Notes under the pieces: model-generated
Seen by the model: the letters and a program-made list of their open reading frames with translations, nothing else
Database searches by the model: none
What the model was told of the DNA's origin: nothing
DNA from: Chloroflexia bacterium
GTDB lineage: Bacteria > Chloroflexota > Chloroflexia > Thermomicrobiales > JALYUS01
NCBI GenBank assembly: GCA_025928215.1
Contig: JAICJW010000202.1
Span: forward strand, 1-8,229
Direction of reading: 5' to 3'
DNA: 8,229 bases
Shown: positions 6,271 to 8,229 of the stretch, in pieces
Numbering within the stretch: position 1 is the stretch's first letter
How the letters are laid out: the number at the start of each line of letters is the position of its first letter
Translations under genes and position numbers: made by a program

Positions 6271-6346
6271 TGGAGCGGGTGATCGGACTCGAACCGACGA
6301 CATTCTGCTTGGGAAGCAGACACTCTACCAACTGAGTTACACCCGC
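6271..6346 (-). tRNA. tRNA-Gly (anticodon CCC)
   Basis: A 76-base cloverleaf including an encoded CCA. The acceptor stem GCGGGTG/CACCCGC is perfect. The D arm is ACTC-AGTTGGTA-GAGT, the anticodon arm TCTGC-TTCCCAA-GCAGA gives anticodon CCC at positions 34-36 (reads GGG), and the T arm is GTCGG-TTCGAGT-CCGAT with one G-U pair. The discriminator base is T. The 3' end faces the low-GC island with the recombinase remnant, the usual orientation for a tRNA used as an integration site. A T-rich tract (TTTCTTTCCTT) follows the CCA on the minus strand, without an obvious hairpin. Confidence 0.97.
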
Positions 6347-6364
6347 GCGTCGCCTTACGTCGCC

Positions 6365-6393
6365 AGTATACGGATTCCTCGCGCGATCCGCAA
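6365..6393 (-). promoter_or_regulatory. Promoter of tRNA-Gly(CCC)
   Basis: On the minus strand, TTGCGG (6393-6388) and TATACT (6370-6365) have a 17-base spacer. The predicted start, near 6358, is about 12 bases before the mature tRNA 5' end, a typical distance. If transcription continues past the tRNA it would enter the two small membrane-protein genes, which lie in the same direction and show no promoter of their own that I could see. Confidence 0.5.
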
Positions 6394-6569
6394 GTGCAGG
6401 ATGATGCGATAGAAGGGTGCCGTTTCGTGCATTCACTATGACGGCGCGGTGTTTGCGTAGTGGGAACGAGGGTCGGTATCGCGTGATACACTGCGGCCCA
6501 CGCTGACGATCATTCACGCGGCGTTTGCGCTGCGATACACGATCAATGACCGATCCAGGGAGGAACGGT

Positions 6570-7535
6570 ATGAAACCTCGAATGAACAGGGTGCCGACGT
6601 TCGGCGTCATGGCGCTTGCGGTGGTGCTCGTACTTGTCGCGTGTGGCGGCAAAAAGGCGACGCCAACCGCGAATGCACCCGCTCCGGCGCTCGCGACGGT
6701 GAGCGTGACAGCACCAGTACCAACGGCTCCACCCGCGACGGCAACCGCCATACCGCCGACGGCGATCCCCGTGACGCCGACGCCATTAGCGGCCAATGCA
6801 ACGGCGATCGTGGCGACCGGCACCGCGCTCAGCGCGACGAGCAGCGCCTTCCTCGGCAGCGCGACGCCAGACACCGTCCAGAGTGTCGGGCCGCCGTCAG
6901 ACCCACAAGCACAAGCGACTGTGGACAAGGCGCGGGCGCGCTTCGATCAGGTGAATACCTTGCATTTCACCGTTGGGATCGAGGGCGATGTCTATCTGGA
7001 TACCTACCGGACGCAGAAACTGAAATCCGCCGATGGCGATCTGGTGCGCCCGGACAAAGTTTCGCTCACCGCGAAGGCGCAGGTCGGGCCTGTGAACGCG
7101 CAACTGAAATTTATCCAGATTGGCAATGATGCCTATCTGACGAACATCCTCACCGGCAAGTGGGAGAAAGCGCCGAGCGGTTTCGCATATGACCCGCGCA
7201 TCGTCTTCGATCAGGATCGGGGCGTGTCGGCGATCCTCTCGAAGGTGCGCGGTTGGCAACCGGCCCCGAATGTCACAATCAATGGCTCCGACACGCAGCA
7301 TGTCACTGCGCCTGTCCCGACCGCGACCGTCAACGACCTCGTCAGTTCGTCGTTGCGCGGTGATATGGTGGATGTGGATCTCTTCATCGAGCCGAAGAAT
7401 AATGATGTCGTGCGGATTGTCCTCGCCGAGCGCCCGGACGCCGTCACGGCGGGGACGGCTGCCGTACGGTGGACGATTGATCTCTCCAAGCAGAATGCCA
7501 CGATCACCGTAAATGCGCCAACAATCGGTGGATAA
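6570..7535 (+). CDS. LppX/LprA/F/G-type lipoprotein
   Basis: Exported lipoprotein of the LppX_LprAFG type, whose mycobacterial members (LprG, LppX) carry lipids in a hydrophobic pocket. ATG 6570 is set by GGGAGGA at 6558-6564, five bases upstream, giving 321 residues. The signal segment (about 8-24) ends in the lipobox LVAC with Cys25, then Gly-Gly. Residues about 26-110 are an Ala/Pro/Thr-rich tether. The folded domain, about 112-318, shows family-like segments: FDQVNTLHFTVGIEGD, DGDLVRPDKVSLTAKAQVG, FIQIGNDAYLTNILTGKWEK and a late Asp-rich strand (GDMVDVDLFIEP). The MFS exporter gene starts seven bases after the stop, so the two are cotranscribed and probably work together. The family call is from memory of the pattern; the lipid ligand is inferred. 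Confidence 0.82.
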   Translation: MKPRMNRVPTFGVMALAVVLVLVACGGKKATPTANAPAPALATVSVTAPVPTAPPATATAIPPTAIPVTPTPLAANATAIVATGTALSATSSAFLGSATPDTVQSVGPPSDPQAQATVDKARARFDQVNTLHFTVGIEGDVYLDTYRTQKLKSADGDLVRPDKVSLTAKAQVGPVNAQLKFIQIGNDAYLTNILTGKWEKAPSGFAYDPRIVFDQDRGVSAILSKVRGWQPAPNVTINGSDTQHVTAPVPTATVNDLVSSSLRGDMVDVDLFIEPKNNDVVRIVLAERPDAVTAGTAAVRWTIDLSKQNATITVNAPTIGG

Positions 7536-7542
7536 GACGAGC

Positions 7543-8229
7543 GTGAGCGACCACGAGCAGATACAGCGCTTCCCTGAAGGGCGCGCGCGCTGGGTGCTCG
7601 CGGCGGCGCTCCTCGCCGTCTTCGTCGGTTCGCTTGACCTGACGGTGATCGCCACACTGCTGCCGAAGATTGTCAGCGATTTGCAGATCAATACCGCCGA
7701 TATCAATCGCTATGTCTGGGTCGTTTCCGGCTATCTCCTCGCCTACATGGTGACGATCCCCGTGCTCGGTCGGGTCTCGGATATCCTCGGGCGGCGGCCG
7801 GTTTTTGCGGGCGCGCTGGCGATCTTCCTCGTTGGCTCCGTCCTCAGCGCGCGGGCGGGCGGCCTGAGTGGGCTGATCACCGGGCGGGCAATACAGGGGT
7901 TCGGTGGCGGCGCGCTCGTCCCTGTAACGATGGCGCTCGTCGGCGATATTCTGCCGCCGCGACGGCGGGCCGCCGTGATCGGCCTTGTGGGCGCGGTTGA
8001 CACGATGGGCTGGGTGCTTGGGCCGCTCTACGGCGCCGCGCTTCTCGGCCTGACCGGATCGTGGCGCACGGTCTTCTGGATCAATGTGCCCGTCGCAATT
8101 ATCACGGTCCTCGTGCTGCTCTTCACCTGGCGGGGCGTCCGGCAGCAGCGCATGCGGGAGCGGCTCGATCTCGCGGGCGCGCTCCTCATTTCGTCGGGCC
8201 TCGTCTGCCTCAACCTGGCGCTCTCGTCC
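7543..8229 (+). CDS. MFS exporter, DHA2/EmrB-QacA type, C-terminus beyond window
   Basis: Proton-driven inner-membrane exporter; 229 residues are visible of an expected 450-600 for a 14-span DHA2 member. GTG 7543 is the likely start, seven bases after the lipoprotein stop; an in-frame GTG 7528 overlapping the lipoprotein gene is possible, and neither has a strong ribosome-binding site. Signatures in order: SLDLTVIATLLPKI in span 1 (about 30-43, with the conserved Asp32), motif A GRVSDILGRRPVF (76-88), motif B RAIQGFGGGALVP (115-127), and motif C around DTMGWVLGPLYGAAL (153-167). About six spans are complete before the edge, and the basic link RGVRQQRMRERLDLAG begins span 7. Such proteins export drugs or, in the case of mycobacterial Rv1410c/P55 next to LprG, lipids. 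The neighbour makes lipid export the leading inference, but drug efflux remains possible. Confidence 0.92.
   Translation, partial: MSDHEQIQRFPEGRARWVLAAALLAVFVGSLDLTVIATLLPKIVSDLQINTADINRYVWVVSGYLLAYMVTIPVLGRVSDILGRRPVFAGALAIFLVGSVLSARAGGLSGLITGRAIQGFGGGALVPVTMALVGDILPPRRRAAVIGLVGAVDTMGWVLGPLYGAALLGLTGSWRTVFWINVPVAIITVLVLLFTWRGVRQQRMRERLDLAGALLISSGLVCLNLALSS

Noticed and set aside
6480..6520. 7-base inverted repeat CGCGTGA/TCACGCG upstream of the lipoprotein gene
   Set aside because: The 27-base loop and lack of a T tract fit neither a terminator nor a clear operator; chance is likely. I also found no convincing promoter for the lipoprotein gene here (TTGCGT/TATCGC at 6453-6482 is poor).
6254..6928. 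A minus-strand frame with hydrophobic Ala/Val/Gly-rich residues opposite the lipoprotein start
   Set aside because: It runs through the tRNA gene and mirrors the Ala/Thr/Pro-rich tether codons of the lipoprotein; it is a shadow.
6897..7706. A 269-codon minus-strand frame
   Set aside because: It is antisense to the lipoprotein domain and the MFS start, with no recognisable domain.

Overview
The window is a piece of bacterial chromosome at roughly 60-70% GC, with one lower-GC stretch of about 50% (counted by eye on a few lines). The closest fit is a soil or environmental Chloroflexota relative. Both lipoproteins have a cleavage Cys followed by Gly-Gly and then a long Ala/Thr/Pro/Ser-rich tether, one of them has a Tat-like signal, and an LppX/LprG-type lipoprotein sits beside an MFS exporter. 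This assignment is inference; an actinobacterium-like lineage is the main alternative.

Left part (1-4734, all minus strand, so read right to left): a peptide-uptake operon. A promoter near 4868-4896 and a leader with repeated complementary 7-mers precede a Tat-type lipoprotein binding protein (DppA/OppA family). Then come a DppB-type permease, a DppC-type permease and an M19 membrane dipeptidase that runs off the left edge. The logic is to bind, import and hydrolyse dipeptides or similar compounds. The ATPases (DppD/DppF) are not in the window. The DppB gene carries an in-frame TAA at codon 104 of 317, so as written the transporter is broken.

Middle part (about 4914-6350): a small accessory island. 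At its left end is a fragment of a tyrosine recombinase with the catalytic C-terminal motifs but no N-terminal part. It points right and is divergent from the peptide operon. It is followed, in convergent orientation, by two overlapping genes for small single-span membrane proteins that look like diverged copies of each other. At the right end is a tRNA-Gly(CCC) gene with its own promoter and encoded CCA. The tRNA 3' end faces the island, and an 11-base piece of its anticodon arm is repeated just beyond that end. Together these suggest a decayed element that once integrated at the tRNA.

Right part (6570-8229, plus strand): a lipoprotein of the LppX/LprA/F/G type directly followed by a DHA2-type MFS exporter, cut by the window edge. 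This is the same order as the mycobacterial lprG-Rv1410c (P55) lipid-export operon, and it is the most interesting functional unit here.

No stretch longer than about 300 bases lacks a gene. The larger gaps (4735-4943 and 6347-6569) hold promoters and leader sequence. No CRISPR array, rRNA or intact insertion sequence was seen.
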